NCBI GenBank assembly: GCA_903892635.1
Contig: CAITJH010000044.1
Span: forward strand, 130,108 to 174,584
Direction: 5' to 3'
Length of the DNA stretch: 44,477 nt
Origin: an uncultured Actinomycetes bacterium
GTDB taxonomy: Bacteria; Actinomycetota; Actinomycetes; S36-B12; UBA5976
Shown here: positions 18,090-27,518 of the stretch, one piece after another
Numbering within the stretch: the first letter of the stretch is position 1
Layout of the letters: every line of letters starts with the position of its first letter
Translations under genes and position numbers: made by a program
Notes under the pieces: model-generated
Told to the model about the DNA's origin: nothing
What the model saw: the letters and a program-made list of their open reading frames with translations, nothing else
Databases searched by the model: none

Positions 18090-19025
18090 TTAGTCCTGGT
18101 CAGCGAACCAGTCGAGTCGGCGCAAGATGATTCCTTCGCGCAAAGCCCAAGGACAGATCTCGAACATGTCGACTCGCAAGAGATCCATAGTCTCTTCCGC
18201 CACGATTGCCCCAGCAAGTAACTGCTCGGCTCGGCCGGATGAGACTCCGGGCAAAGTCGCTCGCTCGACCGCGGACATCGAGGACATAGTTTCGACCCAC
18301 TCGCTCAGTTCGTTAGCAGGAAGTATTCGTCGGATAAACGGGCCCTGACTCGATGCTGCTGCGCCGGTGATTCGCGCGAGTTGTCGAAACGTTTTACTCG
18401 TTGCCACAACATGTTCTGGCTTACCATGAGCAAAAATCTCACCAAGCTCTTCAGCAAGGGTGGCACGTACATATTTCCGCAAAGCTTTGATTTCACTTTT
18501 GTCAGGTGGATCAGAAGTGAAGAAGTCTCGAGTTAACCGCCCAGCACCTAGCGGAAGTGACGCGGCAAAATCTGGATGCTCATCATTGCCCTGAGCGACT
18601 TCAAGCGAACCGCCGCCAATATCGGCAACGAGTAATCGTCCCGAACTCCAGCCATACCAGCGACGCACGGCAAGGAATGTCAACATGGCTTCATGTTCGC
18701 CATCTAGTACCTGCAGTTCAATACCAGTTTCGGCAAGCACTTGGGCAAGGACTTCCTCAGAATTCGTGCAGTCGCGAATAGCCGATGTGGCAAATGCCAA
18801 TGTTTCTTCGCAATCAAGTTTGGTGATCTCGTCCTGGCATTGGTGGAGTGCTTCGATCAAATTGGTAATGGCACTTTTTTTGAGTTCGCCATCTTTGTTG
18901 AGAGCCTGCGCCAACTTTAATTCAAATTTACGAGAAAGTGCGGCGCTCGGGGCTGCACCATGATGTGCATCAACTACTAAAAGATGCAAGGTATTGGATC
19001 CCACATCAAGTACCGCAAGCCGCAT
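18090..19025 (-). CDS. Ppx/GppA phosphatase family (exopolyphosphatase-like)
   Basis: Actin-fold phosphatase, likely acting on polyphosphate or pppGpp. Phosphate-1 motif VLDVGSNTLHLLVVD is at residues 5-19. FATSAIRDCTNSEEVL, ADIGGGSLEVAQG (phosphate-2) and PLGAGRLTRDF follow. At 311 residues it is the short actinobacterial form, without the C-terminal HD domain of E. coli Ppx, so processivity on long chains may differ. The first gene of the run to proC, it is divergent from the Cys-rich gene at 19125. Confidence 0.9.
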   Translation of the reverse strand: MRLAVLDVGSNTLHLLVVDAHHGAAPSAALSRKFELKLAQALNKDGELKKSAITNLIEALHQCQDEITKLDCEETLAFATSAIRDCTNSEEVLAQVLAETGIELQVLDGEHEAMLTFLAVRRWYGWSSGRLLVADIGGGSLEVAQGNDEHPDFAASLPLGAGRLTRDFFTSDPPDKSEIKALRKYVRATLAEELGEIFAHGKPEHVVATSKTFRQLARITGAAASSQGPFIRRILPANELSEWVETMSSMSAVERATLPGVSSGRAEQLLAGAIVAEETMDLLRVDMFEICPWALREGIILRRLDWFADQD

Positions 19026-19124
19026 ACGTCAAGACTAACGAGAGCGAATGAACGTTTGGTGAAGTCTTGTCAGTTTGTGACCACTGTGTACCGCGATACC
19101 ACGTTTGCTATTAGGCTCTAGTCC

Positions 19125-19913
19125 GTGGCTGAAAAAGATCTTGACTTTGCACGTGCGTGGGTAGAGTTCGTTGACCCAGACGATGACACTAACTTGTATA
19201 AATGTGACCTCACGTGGCTGACTAGCCGTTGGACCTGTATCTGGGGTCGCGGTTGCAAAGGTATCGACGCAAAAAATCCTGATGTCGGTTGCTGCAACCT
19301 TGGTGCGCACATCGCAGATAAAGAAGATGAAAAGAACACCAAGAAGTACATCAAGTTGTTGACTCCCGAAATCTGGCAGAACTTTGAAGAAGGCCAAGGC
19401 AAAAAGGGCGTCTGGGAAAAGGACGACGAAGGACAGCTCAAGACGCGCGCATATAAAGGTGGCTGCATCTTCCATAACCGAAATGGTTTCGAAGGTGGGG
19501 ATGGTTGCGCGTTCCACATTTTGGCAGACAAGCTTGGCGTTCACTATGTAGAGACCAAGCCACAAGTGTGCTGGGAGTTGCCAATTCGCCGAACCTTCGA
19601 ACTCGTTGATCGTCCTGACGATGTTCAAATTCTTGTCATCGGAATTGAAGAATTTACCCGTCGTGGCTGGGGACCTGGTGGTTCCGAACTCGATTGGTAC
19701 TGCTCAACGGCGACCGAAGCGCACGTTGGTGCCAAGCCGGTCTATGAATCGTACGAAGCAGAACTCACCAAATTGATGGGCAAGAAGTGCTACAAGATTT
19801 TGGTCGAGCATTGCAAGGCCCGTGAAGCTGCGCTCGAAGCGGTGAACGCCTACGCAGACAACAAGTCGCGCAAAATGTTTGCCATCCATCCTGCGACTCC
19901 GAAGAACCAATAA
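19125..19913 (+). CDS. Cysteine-rich conserved protein, DUF3109-like putative metal-binding
   Basis: 262 residues with ten cysteines: 27, 38, 44, 56, 57, 114, 128, 149, 193 and 222/230 region. The core blocks TCIWGRGCKGID, VGCCNLGAHIADK and GGCIFHNRNG resemble YkgJ/DUF3109-type proteins proposed to chelate zinc or iron-sulfur. The family name is my judgement from this pattern. No membrane segment or export signal is present, so the cysteines are cytoplasmic and more likely ligands than disulfides. It starts at GTG with only a weak ribosome-binding site. It is divergent from Ppx/GppA and 56 bases before radA. Confidence 0.6.
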   Translation: MAEKDLDFARAWVEFVDPDDDTNLYKCDLTWLTSRWTCIWGRGCKGIDAKNPDVGCCNLGAHIADKEDEKNTKKYIKLLTPEIWQNFEEGQGKKGVWEKDDEGQLKTRAYKGGCIFHNRNGFEGGDGCAFHILADKLGVHYVETKPQVCWELPIRRTFELVDRPDDVQILVIGIEEFTRRGWGPGGSELDWYCSTATEAHVGAKPVYESYEAELTKLMGKKCYKILVEHCKAREAALEAVNAYADNKSRKMFAIHPATPKNQ

Positions 19914-19969
19914 TTCACAGCACAAGGATTGCGGCAGTTGCTGTCGGAATACGCGCGTAGTCTGTACGC

Positions 19970-21340
19970 ATGGCAAAAGTTCGCGCATCTTTCAAGTGCA
20001 CCGAGTGCGGTTGGTCTGGCGCGAAATGGGTTGGCCGTTGTCCTGAATGCCAAGCATGGAGTTCAGTTGTCGAAGCCACTGTTGCTCCATCGAGCGCAGG
20101 TCTCAAGAGTTCAACAACGGGTGTAACTCCAGCTTCGCCCGCTCGCTCGGTCAACAACATTCCACAACGAGAAGTCGAACGAGCAAGCACAGGCCTGAGC
20201 GAACTTGATCGAGTTTTGGGTGGCGGGCTAGTCGCAGGGCAATGCGTATTGCTTGCTGGTGAACCGGGCGTGGGAAAATCAACATTGCTGCTCGCGGCTG
20301 CAAATGAATTTGCGAGCGGAGGCAAGAAGCCTCGAACAGTTCTTTATATTTCTGGTGAAGAATCAGCCGAACAAATTGGAATTCGCGCTCGTCGAATCGG
20401 AGCAACATCCGACACACTTCTCATCGCCGATGAAACAGATCTTGCGGTCCTACTCGGCCATGTCGAGGAAGTTGATCCTGATCTCTTGATCGTCGACAGT
20501 GTGCAAACCATCGCCTCAAGCGAACTTGATGGCCGTGCTGGTGGCGTGGCTCAGGTTCACGAAGTTACTCAAGTTCTTACTCGCGCGGCAAAGGGCCGTC
20601 GAATGCCACTTTTGCTCATCGGACAGTCGACTCGAGACAACTCTGTCGCAGGTCCCCGATCGCTTGAACATCTCGTTGATACTGTGTTGACTTTTGAAGG
20701 CGACCGCGGAACTCCCCTACGTTTGCTTCGCGCAAGTAAGAACCGTTACGGTCCAGCAGATGAAGTCGCCTGCTTTGAACAATCTGATGATGGGCTTCGC
20801 GAAGTGACGGATCCATCATCGCTATTTCGGTCGCACCGAGATCAAGCAATTGCAGGAACCTGTATCGCCATCACACTCGAAGGCCGTCGGGCATTGCTTG
20901 TCGAAGTCCAAGCACTGACAACAACTAGCCCTGGAAATAATCCGATGCGGCGAACAACCGGATTTGATAACACGCGCGCAGCTATGTTGATCGCGGTTAC
21001 CGAACGGGCTTCACGAGTCAAACTGTGGGACAAAGATGTCTACCTGGCCACTGTTGCTGGCGCAAAAGTTTCTGACACTGGTGCAGATCTGGCTATGTGT
21101 TTGGCGGTGGCTTCTGCTGCGCGCGACTCGGCCCTGCCAATTGACCTTGCGGCTATTGGAGAAGTTGCCCTCAGCGGCGATGTCCGTCCAGTTCCGGGCA
21201 TGAATCAACGTTTAGCCGAAGCTGCTCGTCTCGGATTCACAACTGCTCTTGTCCCTCGCGGAACGTCGTTCAAAAGTACCTACCCAGGATTACGTATCAT
21301 CGAAGTCAGCAACCTCAATGAAGCGTTAAGCGCTGTTTAA
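19970..21340 (+). CDS. radA: DNA repair protein RadA (Sms)
   Basis: RecA-like motor that drives branch migration in recombinational repair. A C4 zinc finger (C10, C13, C24, C27) is followed by Walker [10 protein letters not shown] at 97-105, LLIVDSVQTI as Walker B, and a RadA-specific motif that reads KNRYG at 257-261 in place of the usual KNRFG. A Lon-protease-like C-terminal domain completes 456 residues. It precedes disA by 89 bases, a pairing known in many Gram-positives. Confidence 0.96.
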   Translation: MAKVRASFKCTECGWSGAKWVGRCPECQAWSSVVEATVAPSSAGLKSSTTGVTPASPARSVNNIPQREVERASTGLSELDRVLGGGLVAGQCVLLAGEPGVGKSTLLLAAANEFASGGKKPRTVLYISGEESAEQIGIRARRIGATSDTLLIADETDLAVLLGHVEEVDPDLLIVDSVQTIASSELDGRAGGVAQVHEVTQVLTRAAKGRRMPLLLIGQSTRDNSVAGPRSLEHLVDTVLTFEGDRGTPLRLLRASKNRYGPADEVACFEQSDDGLREVTDPSSLFRSHRDQAIAGTCIAITLEGRRALLVEVQALTTTSPGNNPMRRTTGFDNTRAAMLIAVTERASRVKLWDKDVYLATVAGAKVSDTGADLAMCLAVASAARDSALPIDLAAIGEVALSGDVRPVPGMNQRLAEAARLGFTTALVPRGTSFKSTYPGLRIIEVSNLNEALSAV

Positions 21341-21429
21341 CGAAAAGTGTCAATTGCCTAATGGGCACAAAATGTTGAGAATTAGGTTCTAGACTCAACG
21401 CATAACCCACGTGAAGAAAGAGCACTCAA

Positions 21430-22521
21430 GTGCCAACTAAAGAATCCATCGATCCAGAAGCCAAACTTCGTTCAGTGCTTGCACAAATGGCGCCAGGAAC
21501 AGCTTTACGTGATGGTTTGCAACGAATTCTGCGCGGTAGCACTGGTGCGCTGATTGTTCTTGGTCAAGATAAAACCGTTTCGGCGATCAGCAGCGGTGGC
21601 TTCAACATTGATATTGAATTTACGGCGACGCGACTTCGCGAACTAGCAAAGATGGATGGCGCGGTGTTATGCGATCGCGATGCGACCCGCATCCTCGAAG
21701 CTGCTGTCCAACTGCTGCCTGATCCTTCAATTCCCACTGACGAGCAAGGTACCCGACACCGCACAGCGGATCGTGTGTCACGCCAGACCAGTCTTCCTGT
21801 CATCAGCGTGAGTAAGTCAATGAACATCATTGCTCTCTACCTCGATGGACGACGCTACGTTCTTGAAGATGCGGCTGCAATCTTGTCGCGCGCAAACCAA
21901 GCGCTTGCAACTTTGGAACGCTACCGACTTCGTCTTGATGAAGTAACGAACTCGTTGTCGGCTCTCGAGATTGAAGATCTCGTGACGGTACGAGACGTGG
22001 CTATCGTGGCGCAACGTCACGAAATGGTTCGTCGAATTGCTGCGGAAGTGACCGACTACCTTGTTGAACTGGGAACAGATGGACGTTTGTTGTCATTGCA
22101 GCTCGAAGAGTTTGTCGCAGGCACCGCCGAAGGCCAGCGTCTTGTCGTTCGAGACTACGTTTCAGGATCAAGCAAGCGGCCAAAGTCAGCCGAACCAATC
22201 CTTGCTGCACTGGCCGGCTTAGATTCTGCTGGACTTATTGACTTGAGCAGCATCGCAACCGCACTTGGAATGCCTGGCGATATTGAATCGCTCGATAGTG
22301 CTGTGCGCCCACGTGGCTATCGCATTTTGCATCGGGTACCGCGTTTGCCTGAAGCAGTTATCTCAAATTTGATTTCTCACTTTGGAGATTTGCAAAAGAT
22401 TCTTTCTGCAAGTGTTGAAGACTTACGCGACGTCGAAGGCGTTGGTGAGGCGAGAGCCCGAAACATTCGCGAGAACTTGTCTCGAATTGCCGAATCAAGT
22501 TTGATGGAACGTTTCGCGTAA
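21430..22521 (+). CDS. disA: DNA integrity scanning protein DisA (diadenylate cyclase)
   Basis: Octameric c-di-AMP synthase that scans DNA and slows synthesis at branched lesions. The cyclase domain has D76-G77-A78 and R109-H110-R111-T112 active-site motifs. A helical linker follows (about 145-290), and the C-terminus is a helix-hairpin-helix DNA-binding domain with VEDLRDVEGVGEARARNIRENL. It starts at GTG 21430 after AGAAAGAG. Length (363) is normal. c-di-AMP targets are not visible in the window. Confidence 0.96.
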   Translation: MPTKESIDPEAKLRSVLAQMAPGTALRDGLQRILRGSTGALIVLGQDKTVSAISSGGFNIDIEFTATRLRELAKMDGAVLCDRDATRILEAAVQLLPDPSIPTDEQGTRHRTADRVSRQTSLPVISVSKSMNIIALYLDGRRYVLEDAAAILSRANQALATLERYRLRLDEVTNSLSALEIEDLVTVRDVAIVAQRHEMVRRIAAEVTDYLVELGTDGRLLSLQLEEFVAGTAEGQRLVVRDYVSGSSKRPKSAEPILAALAGLDSAGLIDLSSIATALGMPGDIESLDSAVRPRGYRILHRVPRLPEAVISNLISHFGDLQKILSASVEDLRDVEGVGEARARNIRENLSRIAESSLMERFA

Positions 22522-22525
22522 TTCG

Positions 22526-23200
22526 CTATTGTGCGATCACGAAACGAGCACCGTCACTATTGACGTTTCCGTTTCGAGCATGTCCCCAATAAGCGCCCGG
22601 TTTTGCAGTGGCCAAAATCTTGCAGCCCTTTGCTGACATTTTACCGTCCCACACAACATCGACGGACCATGTTTGACCTGGTTTCAAATCGACAATGTCT
22701 TTGGCAGTACTTGGGTTGCAATGATCAGTTGACCAAATTAAAGCAGGTCCACTGATGATCGTGACTTCATTTGCTCCGCTGCCAACATCGCGCTTACATG
22801 AGGTTGCCGAAGTGTTCTTAACTGACATCGTCATATGAACCCCAACACCAACCGTTGTGGTCTTACGATCAAGCGTGATCGTGACTGCAGTGTCAGCATC
22901 CGAACATTCACCCGAAGCGGTAGTTGTCGGTGCGGTCGGAGTTTGTGATGCGACAGCAATCGGCATGTCTGATGCAGTTGGACTTGGTGACTGAGCCGTC
23001 ATTTGTGCACCTGAAGAAGCTGCTGGTGTTGCAGAGACAGACGTACTCGTTGAACTAGCTGCTGCAGGTGAGCCGCCACCATGGTGCACAACTTTGACGA
23101 GAAGAACCAATGTCACAATGACAGCCAATCCAACGATGAGGCGGCGTCGCCAATACACCTCGGGTGGCTCTGGGCCAACGGGATGGGTTACTCCGGACAC
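22526..23200 (-). CDS. Membrane-anchored extracytoplasmic protein, DUF4232-like
   Basis: 224 residues. A short cytoplasmic N-terminus with RRRL precedes one TM (residues 18-40). A low-complexity Ser/Thr/Ala/Pro linker follows (about 45-95), and a beta-rich domain contains four cysteines (GECSDAD, TSCKRDV, DHCNPST, KGCKILA) that could form two disulfides. This resembles DUF4232-like actinobacterial surface proteins; the function is unknown. The start is GTG 23200. It ends 5 bases past the convergent disA stop. The linker implies the domain stands off the membrane. Confidence 0.6.
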   Translation of the reverse strand: MSGVTHPVGPEPPEVYWRRRLIVGLAVIVTLVLLVKVVHHGGGSPAAASSTSTSVSATPAASSGAQMTAQSPSPTASDMPIAVASQTPTAPTTTASGECSDADTAVTITLDRKTTTVGVGVHMTMSVKNTSATSCKRDVGSGANEVTIISGPALIWSTDHCNPSTAKDIVDLKPGQTWSVDVVWDGKMSAKGCKILATAKPGAYWGHARNGNVNSDGARFVIAQ

Positions 23201-23276
23201 AACTTCACGTTAGGGGCAAAATCTGTCGTTGGTAGGTAACTGCGCACTCATCGGCGGTTCGTGTCACGATTGCTTC

Positions 23277-24140
23277 GTGGGAATTCAAGACGCACTCATT
23301 GCGTGGTACTCGAGTAATGCTCGAGATTTGCCGTGGCGCAAGAATCGCGTTACCGCCTATCAGATTTTGGTCAGCGAAATTATGCTGCAACAAACACCTG
23401 CCGCTCGGGTAGCTCCGCAGTGGCAAGCATGGATTAAGCGCTGGCCAACTGCCGCCCATTTGGCTAAGGCTTCTAGCGCTGATGTGATTCGCCAGTGGGA
23501 CCGGCTGGGATACCCAAACCGAGCGCTGAGGTTACATGAAACTGCGAAACTAATCACTCGAAGTCATGCGGGACGATTACCGCAACAGTATGAGGACCTC
23601 ATCTCGCTTCCAGGGATCGGTGATTACACCGCCAATGCAATTCTGGCTTTCGCGTTCAACAAGCGATCAGTAGTGCTCGATACCAACATTCGACGAGTGA
23701 TTGAACGTGTGTGGAATGGGAATGAACGACCATCCAACTCGCCCAGCGCAGTGGAGCGAGAGTTTGCAGAAGCTTTGGTTCCCCTTGACGACAAACAAGC
23801 AGCTGCATGGTCGATTGCTGTCATGGAGTTTGGTGCGCTTGTTTGCACGGCTCGAAATCCACAGTGCGATGCCTGCCCGATTGCCTCTTCTTGCGCATGG
23901 CGCGCAGCTGACTATCCCGCAAGCACACTTGTTCGCAAGAGCCAAAAGTTCGAAGGCACGGACAGACAAGTGCGTGGAAAAATAATGGCTGAATTGAAAT
24001 CAGCAACAACCAGCAAGACACGTGACTCGCTATCTCACGTTGCCAAAGATCGTTCACAATTTGATCGCGCAATGTTATCTCTGATTGATGATGGGCTCAT
24101 CGAAGTAACGGCCAACGGACGAGTTCGATTACCGACTTAA
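23277..24140 (+). CDS. mutY: A/G-specific adenine glycosylase
   Basis: Removes adenine mispaired with 8-oxoguanine. SEIMLQQTPAARV holds catalytic Glu34. The helix-hairpin-helix is LPGIGDYTANAI, and catalytic Asp135 is in VVLDTNIRRV. The [4Fe-4S] cluster motif C-X6-C-X2-C-X5-C is complete. GTG 23277 is chosen because family similarity begins here; an in-frame opening 48 bases upstream adds a Cys-rich leader without support. At 287 residues there is no NUDIX-like 8-oxoG recognition domain; only a winged-helix-like tail follows the cluster. Confidence 0.94.
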   Translation: MGIQDALIAWYSSNARDLPWRKNRVTAYQILVSEIMLQQTPAARVAPQWQAWIKRWPTAAHLAKASSADVIRQWDRLGYPNRALRLHETAKLITRSHAGRLPQQYEDLISLPGIGDYTANAILAFAFNKRSVVLDTNIRRVIERVWNGNERPSNSPSAVEREFAEALVPLDDKQAAAWSIAVMEFGALVCTARNPQCDACPIASSCAWRAADYPASTLVRKSQKFEGTDRQVRGKIMAELKSATTSKTRDSLSHVAKDRSQFDRAMLSLIDDGLIEVTANGRVRLPT

Positions 24141-24193
24141 CGAGTGATCTTTCAACCGCATTACGATAGTGATGTCGTCGAAAAGGATTCACC

Positions 24194-25354
24194 ATGACAG
24201 TCAACAGCGCACCTCTTGAGGGACTGGTTGTCGTGTCAATTGAGCAAGCAATTTCGGCCGCCTACGCTAGTCGCCATCTTGCAGAACTCGGAGCAACCGT
24301 AATCAAGATTGAGCGACCTGAAGGTGACTTTGCTCGAGATTATGACTCTGTAGTTAATGGACAAGCAGCTTTCTTTGTTTGGGCAAACCGCGGCAAACAA
24401 AGTCTTGTGCTTAATCTCAAGGATGCAAGCGACGTACACACGTTTCATGAATTAGTCGCTGGTGCTGACGTTGTCATACAAAACTTGGCACCAGAGGCAG
24501 CAAAGTCACTCGGCGTCGACGGCGCATCTCTTCGTGCGCTTCATCCAGCTTTGATTGCTTGCGATATTTCTGGATACGGCAGCGGAGGACCTCGCAGTAA
24601 TGACCGCGCTTACGATTTAGCAATTCAAGCCGAAGCTGGCCTTTTTTCCGTCACCGGCAATGACGAAATGTCAAAGACTGGAATTTCAATAGCAGACATT
24701 TCATCTGGAATGTATGCCTTAACGTCAATCTTGGCCGCGATTGTTCGACGTGACCGAACTGGCGAAGGCGCTCACATTGACGTTGGCATGCTGGATGTAG
24801 TTGCAGAATGGGTAGCGCCAGCTATGTATGGAACTGTCTACTCCGGATCGCAGCCACCACGTACTGGTCGTCGACACCATGCCATCGCGCCCTACGGCAC
24901 ATTCGCTCTTCGTGATGGTTCAACGATTCTTATCGCTGTTCAACACGATCGTGAATGGAAACGACTAGCCAAGAATGTATTGAATGATCCAGAACTGGCT
25001 ATGGATCAAGAACTTGAAACTAACTCGGGACGCATCGCACACGTAGAGCGCCTCGAGAAGAGAATGCAGGACATCTTTTCGCACAACGATGCATCGTTGA
25101 TCCGTGAGTTACTTGCTAAACATGACATCACTTCTGCGAATGTCAATGATTTGCGCGGCGTATGGGATCACGATCAACTTCGTACTCGAAATCGTTTTGA
25201 AACAGTAGACATTCCGGGCGGAACCGCAGAAGTATTACGTTCGCCATTTAACATAAGCAATTGGGACAACCACACCACAGGTGTTCCTGCATTGAATGAA
25301 CATTCTGTCGAAACAATTGCCGCTGTGATTGCACGCGGGAAATCTTTGCCTTAG
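24194..25354 (+). CDS. Class III (CaiB/BaiF) CoA-transferase
   Basis: 386-residue enzyme that moves CoA between organic acids. The family blocks are VVSIEQAISAAYASRHLAELGATVIKIE, ANRGKQSLVLNLKD, and GYGSGGPRSNDRAYDLAIQAEAG, whose Asp is the likely acyl-anhydride nucleophile. The substrate is not readable from sequence. AAGGA lies seven bases before the ATG. It ends in a 4-base overlap with the convergent acyl-CoA dehydrogenase, suggesting a shared catabolic theme; this is inference. Confidence 0.88.
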   Translation: MTVNSAPLEGLVVVSIEQAISAAYASRHLAELGATVIKIERPEGDFARDYDSVVNGQAAFFVWANRGKQSLVLNLKDASDVHTFHELVAGADVVIQNLAPEAAKSLGVDGASLRALHPALIACDISGYGSGGPRSNDRAYDLAIQAEAGLFSVTGNDEMSKTGISIADISSGMYALTSILAAIVRRDRTGEGAHIDVGMLDVVAEWVAPAMYGTVYSGSQPPRTGRRHHAIAPYGTFALRDGSTILIAVQHDREWKRLAKNVLNDPELAMDQELETNSGRIAHVERLEKRMQDIFSHNDASLIRELLAKHDITSANVNDLRGVWDHDQLRTRNRFETVDIPGGTAEVLRSPFNISNWDNHTTGVPALNEHSVETIAAVIARGKSLP

Positions 25355-26505
25355 TACGACTTAGGTAAGCCCAAAACATGATTTGCAACATGGGCAAGTA
25401 CCAAATTGTTGTTAATAGGTGCGGTTTTGTAAAGACGAGTTTCGCGAAACTTTCGTTCAATGTCGTATTCGCGTGCAAAGCCAAACCCACCAAATGTGTC
25501 GATCGCAGCATTTGCCGTAGCCCACGACGCTTCAGCAGCTAGATATTTAGCTTGGTTTGCCAGTGCCCCGCATTCTTCGTGTCGGTCGTATCGTGCCGCT
25601 GCATCGAAACGAACAAGGTCAGCGGCACGCAACTGCATGTACGCGGCTGCAAGTGGGAATTGCACTCCTTGATTCTTGCCAATACTTGAGCCAAAGACTT
25701 CCCGAGCATTTGCATAGGCAACTGCACGTTCTAAAAAAAACCGTCCATCGCCAATGCACTCTGCACTAATAAGAATCCGTTCGGCATTCATGCCATCCAA
25801 AATATATTTAAATCCTTTTCCTTCTTCGCCGATCAGCGAATCAGCAGGAATAATCACATCTTCGAAAAACACCTCAGTCGTATTGTGATTCATCATCGTC
25901 TTAATGGGTTTAATTGTCAGCCCTGGCAAATTGCGCATGTCGAAAAGGAACACTGACATTCCCGCAGATGGTTTATCAACATCTGACAGTGGTGTAGTTC
26001 GAGCAAGAAGAACCATGAGATCGGAATGTTCCGCGCGCGAAGTCCAAATCTTTTGTCCGTTAATCTTCCAGCCTGCATCCACCCGTTCTGCGCGCGTGCG
26101 GATCTTCGTGGTTTCTGATCCTGCATCTGGCTCTGTTACTCCAAAGGCTTGAAGTCGTAATTCGCCTTTTGCAATTTTCGGCAAATACTGTGCCTTTTGC
26201 TCAGGACTGCCATGGCGAAGCAAAGTACCCATTACATACATCTGCGCGTGGCATGCCGCAGGATTGCCGCCCGAAGCAGAGATTTCTTCAAGAACAATCG
26301 AGGCTTCAGTCAACGTCGCACCGCCACCACCAAACTCTTGCGGGATAAGCACTGAAAGCCACCCGTTTCGAGTCAAAGTATCTACAAACTCTGTTGGATA
26401 ACCATCAGGTTCGAGACTTTGCCAATAGCTTCCGGGAAATTCTTCACATAAGGAACGTACTGCTTCGCGCAGATCCGCATGGTCATTGTCAGTGTTGAGA
26501 TTCAT
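25351..26505 (-). CDS. Acyl-CoA dehydrogenase
   Basis: FAD flavoenzyme that desaturates an acyl-CoA thioester. N-terminal helical domain, middle beta domain (AFGVTEPDAGSETTKIRTRAER and GQKIWTSRAEHSD) and C-terminal helical domain (IDTFGGFGFAREYDIERKFRE) are all present in 384 residues. Chain-length preference cannot be told. It is translationally coupled to the asparaginase gene (ATGA overlap, 26502-26505). Its 3' end overlaps the convergent CoA-transferase by 4 bases. Confidence 0.92.
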   Translation of the reverse strand: MNLNTDNDHADLREAVRSLCEEFPGSYWQSLEPDGYPTEFVDTLTRNGWLSVLIPQEFGGGGATLTEASIVLEEISASGGNPAACHAQMYVMGTLLRHGSPEQKAQYLPKIAKGELRLQAFGVTEPDAGSETTKIRTRAERVDAGWKINGQKIWTSRAEHSDLMVLLARTTPLSDVDKPSAGMSVFLFDMRNLPGLTIKPIKTMMNHNTTEVFFEDVIIPADSLIGEEGKGFKYILDGMNAERILISAECIGDGRFFLERAVAYANAREVFGSSIGKNQGVQFPLAAAYMQLRAADLVRFDAAARYDRHEECGALANQAKYLAAEASWATANAAIDTFGGFGFAREYDIERKFRETRLYKTAPINNNLVLAHVANHVLGLPKSY

Positions 26506-27482
26506 CGCACACCACTTAATGTTGCGGTAATTGACCCAACTGGTTTTCCTCCACCTAAGACTTCAATTGATGTCTGTTTCTCAATAACGTCCGCAGTCAG
26601 ACCCATAACGTCGCGCAAAATCGTTGCACCAGCCACGATGCGAGCACGATCCGCCCCGTCATCAATCTTTAATGCAAGCGCGCGCCCATCTGCTAAACCA
26701 ATTCCGTAAACAGCTTCGGCGCCAATTTTTGCTAGGAGGCCAGGTACGCCTTTCATCAGCAGACAATCATCACGACGAGTTCCGGATTCATATTCAGGGA
26801 ACTGACGAATGGCGTCGGCAATTTTGCGTTGTTCTGAACTCGCTTGAGGTCCAGCAAATTGGGAAAAAGAACGAGCTAATCCAAGTAGTGATGTCGACAT
26901 AAGTGGAGCACCACAACCATCAATACCAATGTGCTGAACAGCCTCGCCCGTGCACTCTTCAAGTGCGATACGACAAGCCTGTTGAAGAGGATGATCAAGT
27001 TCAAGGTAGGTAGCAGTGTCCCAGCCGTTGAGTACGCACGTGAACAACATTGCCGCATGCTTGCCACTGCAATTCATGTGTATTCGCGACTTCTCCAGTC
27101 CGGCTGCCAACAACGAGTCTTTCTCGACGTCATCGAGCGGAAAATCTGGTGGACACTGCAATGAGTCAACGTCAAGATTGGCGGCATTCAAAATATCGTG
27201 AACCGCGTCTATGTGAATTTGCTCGCCGCTATGTGAAGCGCACGCAAGAGCGAGTAATCGATCCTTGAGCGGCAGCCCTGATCGAACCATAGCCAAACCC
27301 TGCATCAATTTATTTGCTGAGCGTGGGAAGATGTGAGACTCGATGTCTCCGATTGACCATTCCACTTGGCCATCAGCGTTGATAACTACGGCGCTTCCGT
27401 GATGGATACCTTCAACGAAGCCATTGCGAACTAACTGAGCTATTGGTACAGACACATACCTATCGTTCCAGACCAGACTCAC
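26502..27482 (-). CDS. L-asparaginase, thermolabile (AnsA/Rhizobium etli-type) family
   Basis: 326-residue cytoplasmic asparaginase of the PF06089 type, which resembles penicillin-binding-protein/beta-lactamase folds rather than AnsA/AnsB. Characteristic blocks are VEGIHHGSAVVIN, IFPRSANKLMQGL (with the SXXK-like catalytic Ser-Lys pair), NCSGKHAAML and GIDGCGAPL. It would release aspartate and ammonium. A signal peptide is absent. It shares an ATGA overlap with the acyl-CoA dehydrogenase and a short divergent region with dtd. Confidence 0.9.
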   Translation of the reverse strand: MSLVWNDRYVSVPIAQLVRNGFVEGIHHGSAVVINADGQVEWSIGDIESHIFPRSANKLMQGLAMVRSGLPLKDRLLALACASHSGEQIHIDAVHDILNAANLDVDSLQCPPDFPLDDVEKDSLLAAGLEKSRIHMNCSGKHAAMLFTCVLNGWDTATYLELDHPLQQACRIALEECTGEAVQHIGIDGCGAPLMSTSLLGLARSFSQFAGPQASSEQRKIADAIRQFPEYESGTRRDDCLLMKGVPGLLAKIGAEAVYGIGLADGRALALKIDDGADRARIVAGATILRDVMGLTADVIEKQTSIEVLGGGKPVGSITATLSGVR

Positions 27483-27518
27483 ATTTCATAGCGGGCAGGC
27501 ATGCGCAAGAATGTGACC

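Noticed and set aside
19026-19124. Possible tRNA or small RNA gene in the Ppx/Cys-rich gap
   Set aside because: No cloverleaf arms or CCA-end pattern, only AT-rich promoter-like sequence.
21341-21429. GTTGAG/CTCAAC inverted repeat between radA and disA as terminator
   Set aside because: Only 6 bp with a 14-nt loop and no T-run; more likely promoter sequence or chance.
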